Shown here piece after piece: positions 52,849 to 61,536 of a stretch of DNA of 64,000 nt (the first letter of the stretch is position 1; each line of letters starts with the position of its first letter). Below the pieces are notes generated by a model. The model was not told the DNA's origin. It ran no database searches and saw only the letters and a program-made list of their open reading frames with translations. The translations under genes and the position numbers were made by a program. Location of the stretch: positions 3,049,001 through 3,113,000 of the forward strand of contig NZ_CP027773.1 in assembly GCF_003019815.1 (NCBI RefSeq), read 5' to 3'. Origin of the DNA: Variovorax sp. PMC12. GTDB taxonomy: Bacteria > Pseudomonadota > Gammaproteobacteria > Burkholderiales > Burkholderiaceae_C.

Positions 52849-54693
52849 TCAATCGAAAGCCAGCTGAACGACCGTGCGGCCCGGTCGGCTTTCGACCGCC
52901 AGGCGCGCGCCGATGGCCCCGGCGCGCTCCGCCAGCGCCCTCGGCACCTGGGAGGCGTCATAGCCCTTGCCGTTGTCGATCACCCGCACCTGCACCGTCT
53001 TGCCGCGCATGTCGGCCTCGAGCCGCAGCACCGTGGCCTGGGCGTGCTGCAGGACGTTCGATATGGCCTCGAACAGCAGGAACTGCAGTTGCCGCATGGT
53101 CTGGGCGTCGAGCCGGTCCACGGGGTCCACCTCGTCCACCGCCCATTCGAACTCGATGCCGGCGGCCGCCAGCCGGGGCTCCAGCCGGTAGCGCAGTGCC
53201 GCGAGCAAGGCGCCGACGTCGCCAGGCGGCAGGTGGATGGAGTCGATCGACAGCTTGAGCTGGTCGAGCGAATCGCGCAGCGTGCGCAGCAGGTCGCCCG
53301 GGCTGGTCTGGCCCGACTGAAGCTGGCGGATCGCCGAGCTGATGTGCGAGCCCACGCCGTCGTGCATGTCGCGCAGGATTCGCTCGCGCTCGTGGGTGCG
53401 CGCCTGGTCGCGCGCCGCGGCTTCGAGCTCCGCATAGGTCGCGGCCAGTTCGCGTTCGCGCTGGGCCACCTGCTCGGCCAGCGCCGCCACGGAACCGCGC
53501 GCCTGCGCCGTCGCCGCATGGAAGCGCCGCAGCACGATCAGCAGCAGGGCCACGCCGAAGAACACCGACGAATAGCGCACCCACGTGGTCTCGCCGTAGG
53601 CGTCGCTCAGCCGTATGACCAGCCAGTCGCGCGCGGCGAACGCCACCGTCACCAGCGCGGCGCCGGCCACCAGCAGTTGCTCGGTGTTCGGGCGGCGCAC
53701 GGTCGCGATGGCGAAGGCGCTCACCAGCGCGACGACCAGCACGATTTCCACCGCGAGCCAGCCGGTGAGCCACATCGGCTCCTCGCGCTGCAGCGCCAGC
53801 GTCGTGAAAATCGCCGTGCCGGCCACGATGGCGGCCATTGGCCAGCGCACCCAGCGGAAGCGGCGGTCGCTGCCCCAGCCGGCGATGTGGCAGCCGAACA
53901 TCATCACCGAGACCACCCAGCCCGCATAGCAGATGGCCATCAGCACGCCCCAGACGCCCCAGGTCAGCGGCGGCTCGGCGATCACGCCGTCGGCCACCCG
54001 GACGGCCCAGCAGAACTCGGCCAGCGCGGCCCAGAAATAAATGCCTTCGCGGCGCGGCCGGCCGTCCGCACCGGTCTCGACCTGCGTGAGCCAGAGCGCC
54101 AGCGCGATGCCGCCGACGATCAGGCTGAACGCGGCCAGCAGCACCGAGCCGGTGAAGCGCCAGGCGTAGGCGCTTTCGAACAGCTCCGTGCGCACCTGCG
54201 CGGCCGGGCCGATGGTCACGTGCGAGAGGCCCGCGCGCCGGCCGCTGTCGGCGCGAAGGCGGATCTGCAGGTGGTTCTCGCCCGGCTTCAGCAGGCGGCC
54301 CGGCACGGGGATGTAGATCGGCGCCTTCGCGTAGTCGGCATCGTTGCCGCGGTCCAGGTCGCCGTAGACCTGCAGCAGCGCGTCGTTGAGCTGCACTTCG
54401 AACACATTGCCCACGCGCGGAATGAAGATGCCCCACGGGGTCTGGGGCGCGGCCTCGAGCGTGAACGGCAGGTCGAAGGTCGCGAAGCCAGGGCGTCCGA
54501 TGTGCTGCCGGTCCCAGTGGTAGGAAAGCTCGACCGGCCCGGTGCGCTTGACGCCGTCCACCGAGGTCGTGACCGAGCCTTGCGTCAGTTCCAGCGGCTG
54601 CTCCGGCGCGCTCGCGGCCACCACCGTGGCGATGCCCGACAGGAGCAGCGCCAGGAGAAACGAAAGCAGCGACGACACCAGCTTCGGCACCAT
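52849..54693 (-). CDS. Membrane sensor histidine kinase, NarL-partner (HisKA_3) type
   Basis: A 614-residue kinase. After a signal/anchor comes a periplasmic jelly-roll-like region (about 40-170), then about seven membrane helices (175-395), the 7TM-DISM layout. A coiled coil leads to the HisKA_3 box RILRDMHDGVGSHISSAIRQL. The ATPase has FEAISNVLQHAQA, VIDNGKGYD and AIGARLAVES. It follows its regulator gene by 6 nt. The stimulus is unknown; the sensory domain suggests a carbohydrate-like or envelope ligand. Confidence 0.87.
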   Translation of the reverse strand: MVPKLVSSLLSFLLALLLSGIATVVAASAPEQPLELTQGSVTTSVDGVKRTGPVELSYHWDRQHIGRPGFATFDLPFTLEAAPQTPWGIFIPRVGNVFEVQLNDALLQVYGDLDRGNDADYAKAPIYIPVPGRLLKPGENHLQIRLRADSGRRAGLSHVTIGPAAQVRTELFESAYAWRFTGSVLLAAFSLIVGGIALALWLTQVETGADGRPRREGIYFWAALAEFCWAVRVADGVIAEPPLTWGVWGVLMAICYAGWVVSVMMFGCHIAGWGSDRRFRWVRWPMAAIVAGTAIFTTLALQREEPMWLTGWLAVEIVLVVALVSAFAIATVRRPNTEQLLVAGAALVTVAFAARDWLVIRLSDAYGETTWVRYSSVFFGVALLLIVLRRFHAATAQARGSVAALAEQVAQRERELAATYAELEAAARDQARTHERERILRDMHDGVGSHISSAIRQLQSGQTSPGDLLRTLRDSLDQLKLSIDSIHLPPGDVGALLAALRYRLEPRLAAAGIEFEWAVDEVDPVDRLDAQTMRQLQFLLFEAISNVLQHAQATVLRLEADMRGKTVQVRVIDNGKGYDASQVPRALAERAGAIGARLAVESRPGRTVVQLAFD

Positions 54694-54699
54694 CCGCGC

Positions 54700-55446
54700 T
54701 CAGCCCGGATGAGACAGCAGACCGAGGCGCGTCGCTTCGAAGACGGCCTCGCTCTTGGAATGCACCGCAAGCTTTCCGTAGAGGTTCTTGATGTGAGTCT
54801 GCACCGTATGGACGCTCAGCCCCTTGAGCCGGGCGATCTCCGCATAAGAGAAGCCGCGCGCGATCAGCGTCAGCACCTCGTGTTCACGTCCCGACAGCAA
54901 GCCGCGGTCGGACTCCTCGGCGGGCGCCTCGGGCGCGCCGCCCGGGACCTCGGCGCCGCCGACGGCGCTCGCCGCCGACGACTGCAGGCTGCGGTACTTG
55001 GCCAGCACGCGCCGCGCGATCATGGGCGAGATCGGCGACGCGCCGGCCTTCATTTCGACGATGGTCTGCGCGATGTCCTCGGGCGCGGCGTCCTTGTGGA
55101 TGTAGCCCACAGCACCGGCCTCGATGCTGGCGAGCACGTTCTCCTCGTCGCCGAAGACCGACACCACCAGCGGCTCGCAGCCGGGAAAGCGCGCGACGGC
55201 GTCGCGGATCACGTCCAGCCCGGTGCCGTCGGGCATGCCGAGGTCGACCAGCAGCACGTCGGGAATCGTCGCGGTGCGCGCCAGCCAGGCCCGCGCCTCC
55301 TGCACGCTACCTGCGCTGCCGAGCCAGAAAAGGCGTGGGCTGCGCTGCACGCTGGCCTCGAAAAAAGCGCGCGCGCGGCTGTCGTCTTCGACGACGAGCA
55401 CGCCCCACCGGCGTAGCGCCCCGTCGTCCTGAGCCTCGATGTTCAT
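54700..55446 (-). CDS. NarL/FixJ-type response regulator
   Basis: A 248-residue regulator with a receiver domain (GVLVVEDDSRA, phosphoacceptor Asp in LLVDLGMPDGTG, conserved Lys in GYIHKDA). An Ala/Pro/Gly-rich linker of about 35 residues follows. The LuxR-type helix-turn-helix is LSGREHEVLTLIARGFSYAEIARLKGLSVHTVQTHIKNLYGKL. The ATG at 55446 is chosen because the upstream frame lacks family sequence. It is the first gene of a two-gene operon with the kinase downstream. Confidence 0.9.
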   Translation of the reverse strand: MNIEAQDDGALRRWGVLVVEDDSRARAFFEASVQRSPRLFWLGSAGSVQEARAWLARTATIPDVLLVDLGMPDGTGLDVIRDAVARFPGCEPLVVSVFGDEENVLASIEAGAVGYIHKDAAPEDIAQTIVEMKAGASPISPMIARRVLAKYRSLQSSAASAVGGAEVPGGAPEAPAEESDRGLLSGREHEVLTLIARGFSYAEIARLKGLSVHTVQTHIKNLYGKLAVHSKSEAVFEATRLGLLSHPG

Positions 55447-55613
55447 ATGTCGAGCATAAGGCTCGGCGCAAACTGTTAATTCAACAACGCCTACCCAGTT
55501 CATGGGATGCGCCCGGGCAGCCGCCCCCACGACACTTGCGCCGCTTTTTTGCCCTGGGCGCCGCATGTCGAGTTAACCCGAACGTAGCCATTCGCATCGC
55601 GGCAAAGAGCAAC

Positions 55614-55723
55614 ATGAATACTTTAAGTATCGATTCGTGCAAGCCCTTGTGCGCAGGGGCGGCCAAGAGGTTTGCACACGTCCGGGCACGACAGGCCGAA
55701 GGACTCCGCTGGCGGGGTTTTTT
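55614..55723 (+). ncRNA. Candidate structured RNA or attenuated leader ending in a terminator
   Basis: The 374-nt gap between the response regulator and the esterase has no certain gene. GTGCAA (55637-55642) can pair with TTGCAC (55672-55677), enclosing a smaller CCCT/AGGG-type stem. The stretch ends in a terminator-like hairpin. A frame from the ATG at 55614 is open through into the esterase gene, so a leader with read-through is possible. No known riboswitch family was recognised. Confidence 0.3.
55703..55723 (+). terminator. Rho-independent terminator in the regulator-esterase gap
   Basis: ACTCCG pairs with CGGGGT (one G-T pair) around CTGG and continues into six T. No complete gene on this strand precedes it, so it must end a short RNA or an attenuated leader. 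Confidence 0.5.
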
Positions 55724-55820
55724 GTATGTTGGAAGCGGCCTCGCAAGAACAGACCTCATGCAAAATTACCCGGTCACGGCAAGCGTGGCGCGCCGCACGC
55801 CCCTCCCGAATCTTCATCGC

Positions 55821-56414
55821 ATGGATCCGCAAACCACTCACCTGCTGTATCTGCACGGCTTCCGCTCCTCGCCTCAGTCCACGAAGGCCCGGATCATGGC
55901 GGACCGCGTGGCGCGGCGCCACCCGAACCTGCAGTGGTGGTGCCCGCAGCTGCCGCCTTCTCCGCACGATGCGATCGACATGGTGATGAAGGGCATCGCG
56001 CACTGGCCGCGCAAGTCGATGGCGGTGGTGGGCTCTTCGCTCGGCGGCTTCTATGCCACGTACGTGGCCGGCATGACGCGCTGCCGCGCCGTGCTGCTCA
56101 ATCCGGCGGTACACCCCGCGCGCGACCTCACGCGCTACATCGGCGACCAGACTGTCTGGCACGACCCGGCCGAGCACTTCTACTTCCGCCCCGAATACAT
56201 CCACGAGCTGCGCGCCATGGAAGTCGGCCAGCTCACGCGGCCCGAACGCGTGTTCGCGATCATCGCCAAGGGCGACGAAGCCCTCGACTGGCACGAGATG
56301 TCCGCGCGCTACCCGGACAGCAACATCAAGCTGCTCGAGGGCAGCGACCATGCGCTGTCGGACTTCGAGAAGGCGCATCTCGACGACGTGATGGCTTTCA
56401 TCAATCCGGTCTAG
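55821..56414 (+). CDS. YqiA/YcfP-like alpha/beta-hydrolase (esterase)
   Basis: A 197-residue minimal esterase. It opens LLYLHGFRSSPQSTKA, the oxyanion-hole motif of this family. The nucleophile is in VVGSSLGGFYATY, and the catalytic Asp and His are in KGDEALDW and GSDHALSDFEKAH. Start at 55821 is chosen by homology. An in-frame ATG at 55758 would add 21 residues. The physiological substrate is unknown. Confidence 0.86.
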   Translation: MDPQTTHLLYLHGFRSSPQSTKARIMADRVARRHPNLQWWCPQLPPSPHDAIDMVMKGIAHWPRKSMAVVGSSLGGFYATYVAGMTRCRAVLLNPAVHPARDLTRYIGDQTVWHDPAEHFYFRPEYIHELRAMEVGQLTRPERVFAIIAKGDEALDWHEMSARYPDSNIKLLEGSDHALSDFEKAHLDDVMAFINPV

Positions 56415-56418
56415 GCAC

Positions 56419-56508
56419 ACCCCCAGACTTCGCGCACTTCGTGTCGCTTCGCCAACCCCCTTGCAGGGGGCGATGCATGCGGCCCGGCGAAGCCGGTTCC
56501 GCGGCATC
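56419..56508 (+). repeat. Dispersed intergenic repeat, family B copy 3
   Basis: This has CCCCCAGACTTCGCGCACTTC, GTGTCGCTTCGCC, a CCCCCTTGCAGGGGG hairpin and GCGGCCCGGCGAAGCCGGTT. It lies directly after the esterase stop and before the ribonuclease gene. Confidence 0.8.
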
Positions 56509-56554
56509 CTGGTATTGGATCGCGTCGGTTTTCCGCGTGGGAGAATCGGGGACT

Positions 56555-58612
56555 ATGTTTGTATTGTTTGAAGAAGCCGGCAAGTACCTCGGCGGCCGCG
56601 TGCTGTCGGAGGCCGAAGCATCGGCACAGGTCGAGCTCGACACCGGCAAGCGCGTCAAGGTCAAGGGCGCCAACATCGTGCTGCGTTTCGAGAAGCCCGC
56701 GCCCGCCGAGCTGATCGCCGAGGCGCGCACGCTCGCCGCCACCATCGACCTCGACCTCGCCTGGGAATTCGCGGCCGAAGGCGAATTCGGCTTCGGCGAA
56801 CTCGCAGCCGACTATTTCAGCGACAAGCCCTCGCTCGCGCAGCAGGCCGCGGCGCTGTTCGCGCTGTTCGAGGCGCCGCACTACTTCCGCCGCGCCGGCA
56901 AGGGCCGCTTCAAGAAGGCGCCCGCCGAAATCGTGCAGCAGGCGCTGGCCGCCATCGAGAAGAAGAAGGCCGTCCAGGCGCAGATCACCGAGTGGGCCGG
57001 ACAGCTGGCCGAGGGCGTTTGCCCCGCGCCGGTGCGCGAGCAGCTCTACAAGATCCTGTTCAAGCCCGACAAGAACGCACCCGAATACAAGGCCGTGGTC
57101 GACGCGGCGCGCGCCACGCAGCGCCCGCCGCTCGACCTGTTGGAGCGTGCCGGCGCCATCGATTCGCCCTACCAGTTCCACTGGCGGCGCTTCCTGTTCG
57201 AGAACTTCCCCAAGGGCACCGGCTTTCCCGCACTCGCGGCGCCCGCCATCGTGGACGACCTGCCCGTGGCGTCCGGCGTGCAGGCTTTCTCGATCGACGA
57301 TTCGCAGACCACCGAAATCGACGATGCGCTCTCGGTGCAGGGCCTGGGCAGCGGCACCGTCACCGTGGGCATCCACATCGCGGCGCCGGCACTCGCACTG
57401 ACGCCGGGCAGCGCCATCGACAACGTGGCGCGCGCGCGCATGTCGACGGTCTACATGCCCGGCTACAAGATCACGATGCTGCCCGATGACGTGGTCAACA
57501 CCTACACGCTGCTCGAAGGCGGCGACCGCCCGGCGGTGTCGCTCTATGCGCGCTTCGACGAAGCCACGCTGGAGCTGCAAGGCACCGAGACCAGGCTGGA
57601 GCGCGTGCCCATCGTCGCCAACCTGCGCCACGACCAGCTCGACACCGTCGTCACCCATCCCTGGCTCGAAGACGCCTCGTTCCAGAGCGACAACACGCCC
57701 GAAGCCGCGGCCACGCTGCGCGCCCCGCTCTCCTTCCTGTTCCGCCTCGCGAAGCAGCTGAAGGCGCAGCGCGAAGTGGTGCGCGGCAAGCCGGAGAACT
57801 TCAACCGGCCCGACTACAACTTCCGCCTCGTCGGCAACGAGGGCAACGAGCCCACCGGCAACGAGCAGGTGCAGATCAGCACGCGCCAGCGCGGCGCGCC
57901 GCTCGACCTGATCGTGTCCGAAGCCATGATCCTGGCCAACAGCAGCTGGGGCGGCTGGCTCGGCGAACTCGGCGTGCCCGGGCTGTACCGCAGCCAGGCC
58001 AGCCTCGCGCCGGGCATCAAGGTGCGCATGGGCACGCGCGCGCTGCCGCACGCGGGCCTGGGCGTGAAGAGCTACGCCTGGAGCACCTCGCCGCTGCGCC
58101 GCTACACCGACCTGGTGAACCAGTGGCAGATCATTGCCGCCGCGCGCCACGGCAAGACCGCCGCGCTGGCCGCGCCCTTCAAGCCGAAGGACGCCGACCT
58201 GTTCTCCATTCTCTCGGGCTTCGACGCGGCCTATGCCACGTACAACGCCTACCAGGGCGGCATGGAACGCTTCTGGACGCTGAAGTACCTGCAGCAGCAG
58301 GGCATCACCGAGCTCGAAGCCACCGTCATCAAGGACCTGCCCAACGGCGCGCTGGTGCGTGCCGAGACGCTGCCGCTGGTGTTCCCCGTGGCCGGCCAGC
58401 AGGAGCGCGGGGCGCGCCTGCGCGTGAAGCTCGGCGAAATCGACGAGATCGCGCTCGACGTGACGGGCACCGTGCTCGAGCGCCTCGACACGCCGAAGGC
58501 CGATGCGGCCGCCGACGAGGAAAGCGACGAAGAAGAAGTGGTTGCAGGCCCGATCGCCATCGCGGTCGACCTGACGGACAGCGAGGCCGCGCCCGAGAAC
58601 ACGCCCGCATGA
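56555..58612 (+). CDS. RNB-domain exoribonuclease (RNase II/R family)
   Basis: A 685-residue 3'-5' exoribonuclease-like protein. The catalytic RNB domain has SIDDSQTTEIDDALSV, with the four-Asp centre, and later MGTRALPHAGLGVKSYAWSTSPLRRYTDLVNQ with the conserved Arg. The N-terminus is a divergent winged-helix/cold-shock part. The C-terminal tail is acidic (ADEESDEEEVV) after an S1-like domain. It is shorter than RNase R (about 800) and closer to RNase II. A -10-like GAGAAT lies 8 nt before the ATG. Confidence 0.88.
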   Translation: MFVLFEEAGKYLGGRVLSEAEASAQVELDTGKRVKVKGANIVLRFEKPAPAELIAEARTLAATIDLDLAWEFAAEGEFGFGELAADYFSDKPSLAQQAAALFALFEAPHYFRRAGKGRFKKAPAEIVQQALAAIEKKKAVQAQITEWAGQLAEGVCPAPVREQLYKILFKPDKNAPEYKAVVDAARATQRPPLDLLERAGAIDSPYQFHWRRFLFENFPKGTGFPALAAPAIVDDLPVASGVQAFSIDDSQTTEIDDALSVQGLGSGTVTVGIHIAAPALALTPGSAIDNVARARMSTVYMPGYKITMLPDDVVNTYTLLEGGDRPAVSLYARFDEATLELQGTETRLERVPIVANLRHDQLDTVVTHPWLEDASFQSDNTPEAAATLRAPLSFLFRLAKQLKAQREVVRGKPENFNRPDYNFRLVGNEGNEPTGNEQVQISTRQRGAPLDLIVSEAMILANSSWGGWLGELGVPGLYRSQASLAPGIKVRMGTRALPHAGLGVKSYAWSTSPLRRYTDLVNQWQIIAAARHGKTAALAAPFKPKDADLFSILSGFDAAYATYNAYQGGMERFWTLKYLQQQGITELEATVIKDLPNGALVRAETLPLVFPVAGQQERGARLRVKLGEIDEIALDVTGTVLERLDTPKADAAADEESDEEEVVAGPIAIAVDLTDSEAAPENTPA

Positions 58613-58655
58613 GCCACGGGCCGGTCACATGCGCCCCTCTGGAGGAGTTTAGAGA

Positions 58656-59510
58656 ATGAACTTCAAGGACCTCAGCACGCTGCAGATCGCCCTGGGCGTG
58701 TCGGTCATCGCGCATGCAGCGCTGCTCGCGGTGCGCTTCGTCGACCCCGAGTCGTTCAACAAGGTCTTCAGCGAAACGCCGCTCGAAGTGATCCTGGTCA
58801 ACAGCAAGACGCAGGACAAGCCCGACCCGAAGGCCAAGGTCATGGCGCAGACCTCGCTCGCGGGCGGCGGCGACCTGGAGCAGGGCCGCGCCACCAGCCC
58901 GCTGCCGCCTTCGAGCTTCACCTCGGTGGGCGACTCCTTCGAGGACTCGCGCCGCCAGGTCGAGGCCATGCAGGCCCAGCAGATGCAGATGCTCGCGCAG
59001 CTCAAGCGCGAACTGGCCGCCATGCCGGTGCCGGACCCGCGCAATCCGGGCGACCCGACCGAAGCGGCCGCGCAAGAGGAAAAGCGGCGCCAGATGGTCG
59101 AGATCCTCGCCCAGATCGAACGCCGCGTGAACGAAGAAAACGCGCGCCCCAAGAAGCGCTACATCAGCCCGACCACGCGCGAAGCCGCCTTCGCCGTCTA
59201 CGTCGACAAGATGCTTCGCCGCATCGAGGCGCGCGCCGCCGAGAACTTCCCCCAGATCGCCGGCCAGAAGCTGTACGGCGAACTCAAGATGACCATGACC
59301 GTCAACTTCGACGGCAAGGTGCTCGCGGTCGACGTCGACCAGAGTTCGGGCAACATCGCGCTCGACCGCCGGGCGCAGGCCATCGTGCGCAGCGTCGGCA
59401 GCTTCGGCAAGTTCACCGACGCCATGCGCCGCGAACAGGCCGACCAGATGGTGATCCAGGGCCTGTTCCGCTTCGCGCGCGACGGCACGATGGAAATCAC
59501 CTCCCAATAG
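58656..59510 (+). CDS. TonB C-terminal domain (energy-transducer-like) protein
   Basis: A 284-residue protein with one N-terminal membrane helix (LQIALGVSVIAHAALLAV), a periplasmic Gln/Met-rich coiled coil (about 105-165) and a C-terminal TonB-like beta domain (YGELKMTMTVNFDGKVLAVDVDQSSGN). No ExbB or ExbD genes lie beside it. It is conserved ahead of aroE in this group, 44 nt after the ribonuclease and preceded by GGAGG. An envelope-spanning role is inferred. Confidence 0.82.
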   Translation: MNFKDLSTLQIALGVSVIAHAALLAVRFVDPESFNKVFSETPLEVILVNSKTQDKPDPKAKVMAQTSLAGGGDLEQGRATSPLPPSSFTSVGDSFEDSRRQVEAMQAQQMQMLAQLKRELAAMPVPDPRNPGDPTEAAAQEEKRRQMVEILAQIERRVNEENARPKKRYISPTTREAAFAVYVDKMLRRIEARAAENFPQIAGQKLYGELKMTMTVNFDGKVLAVDVDQSSGNIALDRRAQAIVRSVGSFGKFTDAMRREQADQMVIQGLFRFARDGTMEITSQ

Positions 59511-59545
59511 CCCGGAGACCCGAGACGGCCGCGCCGCCCCACACC

Positions 59546-60406
59546 ATGGACCTGTACTGCGTCATAGGCAACCCCGTCGAGCACAGCCGCTCGCCGCACA
59601 TCCACGCCCGCTTCGCCGAACTCTGCGGCCAGCGGATGGACTACGGCCGCAGGCTCGTTCCCATCGGCGCCTTTTCCGAGGGCATCGCGGCCTTTCGCGC
59701 CGAGGCAGCGGAACGCGGCGACACCGCGCGCGGCTGCAACATCACCGTGCCCTTCAAGTTCGAAGCCGCCGCGCTGGCGCAGCACACCAGCGAACGCGCC
59801 ACGCTCGCGCAGGCGGTGAACACGCTGCGCTTCGACGCCGACGGCAGCATCCATGCCGACAACACCGACGGCATCGGCCTGGTCAACGACATCGTGCGCA
59901 ACGCGGGCGTGCCGCTGCAGGGCAAGGCGCTGCTGCTGATCGGCGCGGGCGGTGCGTCGGCCGGCGTGCTGGGCCCGCTGCTCGACGCGGGCGCGTCGCG
60001 CGTCGTGGTGGCCAACCGCACCGTCGACAAGGCCATCGAACTGGTGCGCCGCCATGCGGCGATTGCGCTGCGCCACGGGGCCTCGCTCGAAGCCTGGGCG
60101 CTCGACAAGGTGCCGGGCACCTTCGACGTGGTGGTCAACGCCACGGCCTCCAGCCTCGCGGGCGATGCGGTGCCGGTGAGCGCCGGCGTGCTGCGCCCCG
60201 GGGGCCTCGCGGTCGACATGATGTACGGCCCCGCCGCCGCCGGCTTCATGGCCTGGGCCGAGGCGCACGGCGCGGTCGCGCGCGACGGGCTGGGCATGCT
60301 GGTCGAACAGGCGGCGGAGGCGTTCGAGATCTGGCGCGGCGTGCGCCCGCCCTCGGCCCAGGTGCTGGCCGAACTCCGAAGCTCGCTCGCCTCCTCGAAA
60401 GCATGA
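59546..60406 (+). CDS. aroE: Shikimate dehydrogenase
   Basis: NADPH enzyme reducing 3-dehydroshikimate in aromatic amino-acid synthesis; 286 residues. The substrate site is VIGNPVEHSRSPHIHARF, with the catalytic Lys in NITVPFKFEA and Asp in ADNTDGIGL. The cofactor loop is LLIGAGGASAGVLGPLL. It overlaps the mtgA start by four bases. The other shikimate gene in the window, aroG, lies 10 kb away and is separately controlled. Confidence 0.95.
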   Translation: MDLYCVIGNPVEHSRSPHIHARFAELCGQRMDYGRRLVPIGAFSEGIAAFRAEAAERGDTARGCNITVPFKFEAAALAQHTSERATLAQAVNTLRFDADGSIHADNTDGIGLVNDIVRNAGVPLQGKALLLIGAGGASAGVLGPLLDAGASRVVVANRTVDKAIELVRRHAAIALRHGASLEAWALDKVPGTFDVVVNATASSLAGDAVPVSAGVLRPGGLAVDMMYGPAAAGFMAWAEAHGAVARDGLGMLVEQAAEAFEIWRGVRPPSAQVLAELRSSLASSKA

Positions 60407-61146
60407 AAGCCGTGCTGCGCCTGATCGCCTGCCTCGTGGTGGCGGGCGTGGCACTCGAGCTCTTCTTCGTCGCGCGCATCGCGGCCATGGCCGTGGTCAA
60501 CCCCGAAAGCACGGCGTTCCAGCGCTCCGAGGCCTTCCAGATCGCCATTCACAAGGGCAGCGGCGGCGGCTGGCGACAGGAGTGGGTTCCGTATGCGCAG
60601 ATCAGCGACAACCTCAAGCGCGCCGTCATCGCGAGCGAGGACGCGGGCTTCGTCGACCACAACGGCGTGGAGTGGGAGGCCATCGAACGCGCGCGCCAGC
60701 GCAACGCCAAGGCCGAAGAGCTGGCGGCCAAGCGCTCCGCCCGTGCGGTGGCGCGCGGCAAGCCGATGCAGCCCGTGCGGCTGCGCGGCGGCTCGACCAT
60801 CACGCAGCAACTCGCGAAGAACCTGCTGCTGTCCGGCGAGCGCACCATGCTGCGCAAGGGCCAGGAGCTGGTGCTCGCCACGCTGCTGGAACTGGTGCTC
60901 GACAAGCAGCGCATCCTGGAGATCTACCTCAACAACGTCGAATGGGGCGAAGGCGTGTTCGGCGCGGAGGCCGCTTCGCAGTACTACTTCCGCAAGCCGG
61001 CTTCGCGCCTGAGCGCCAACGAGGCCGCGCGCCTGGCCGTGATGCTGCCGAGCCCCAAGTTCTTCGAGCGCCGTCCCGGCTCGCCTTACCTGAGCGGCCG
61101 GGCCTCGACGGTCATGGCGCGGATGCCCGCGGCCGCGCTGCCCTGA
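60403..61146 (+). CDS. mtgA: Monofunctional biosynthetic peptidoglycan transglycosylase
   Basis: Family-51 glycosyltransferase (247 residues) that polymerises lipid II, anchored by one N-terminal helix. Catalytic motifs are VIASEDAGFVDHNG (first Glu), RGGSTITQQLAKNLLLSGERT, QRILEIYLNNVEWGEGVFG and ASQYYFRKPASRLSANEAARLAVMLPSP. It ends 35 nt inside the convergent DUF2809 gene. Confidence 0.95.
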   Translation: MKAVLRLIACLVVAGVALELFFVARIAAMAVVNPESTAFQRSEAFQIAIHKGSGGGWRQEWVPYAQISDNLKRAVIASEDAGFVDHNGVEWEAIERARQRNAKAEELAAKRSARAVARGKPMQPVRLRGGSTITQQLAKNLLLSGERTMLRKGQELVLATLLELVLDKQRILEIYLNNVEWGEGVFGAEAASQYYFRKPASRLSANEAARLAVMLPSPKFFERRPGSPYLSGRASTVMARMPAAALP

Positions 61147-61528
61147 AACCGCTGCGCAGCCGCTCGATGCCGAGCACGCCGAAGAAGCCGAGCACGTAGG
61201 CCGCCACGTCCCACCAGTCGGCCGTGCTGCCGAGCACGATGCGCAGGGCCCGGTTCGGAATGCGCAGGTGCCATGCCGACGCGAGGTACTGCCCCAGCTC
61301 CACCGCGCAACCCACCGCCAGCGCGGCCAGCGCCAGCGGCAGCACGCGCGCGCTGACGGCCGTCCTGAACACGAAGTACACCCACACCACCGCCAGCACG
61401 TCGCCGAAGAAACTGCGCACCCAGCCCCAGCGCGCGCCGACGGTGGCCAGCAGCACGAGGACGAAGAACAGGGCCACCGCCCACGCCATAGAAAGAGGAT
61501 CGAAACGCCATCGCATGGCCCGTATCAT
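61112..61528 (-). CDS. DUF2809 small membrane protein
   Basis: A 138-residue protein with four hydrophobic helices (LSMAWAVALFFVLVLLA, then YFVFRTAVSA, LPLALAALAVGCAVELGQYL and WDVAAYVLGFFGVLGI). The VELGQYL and STADWWDVAAYVLG segments fit DUF2809/VanZ-like proteins. Function is unknown. It overlaps the mtgA 3' end by 35 nt on the other strand. The start could instead be the ATG at 61516. Confidence 0.78.
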   Translation of the reverse strand: MIRAMRWRFDPLSMAWAVALFFVLVLLATVGARWGWVRSFFGDVLAVVWVYFVFRTAVSARVLPLALAALAVGCAVELGQYLASAWHLRIPNRALRIVLGSTADWWDVAAYVLGFFGVLGIERLRSGFRAARPRASAP

Positions 61529-61536
61529 CGCGCCCT

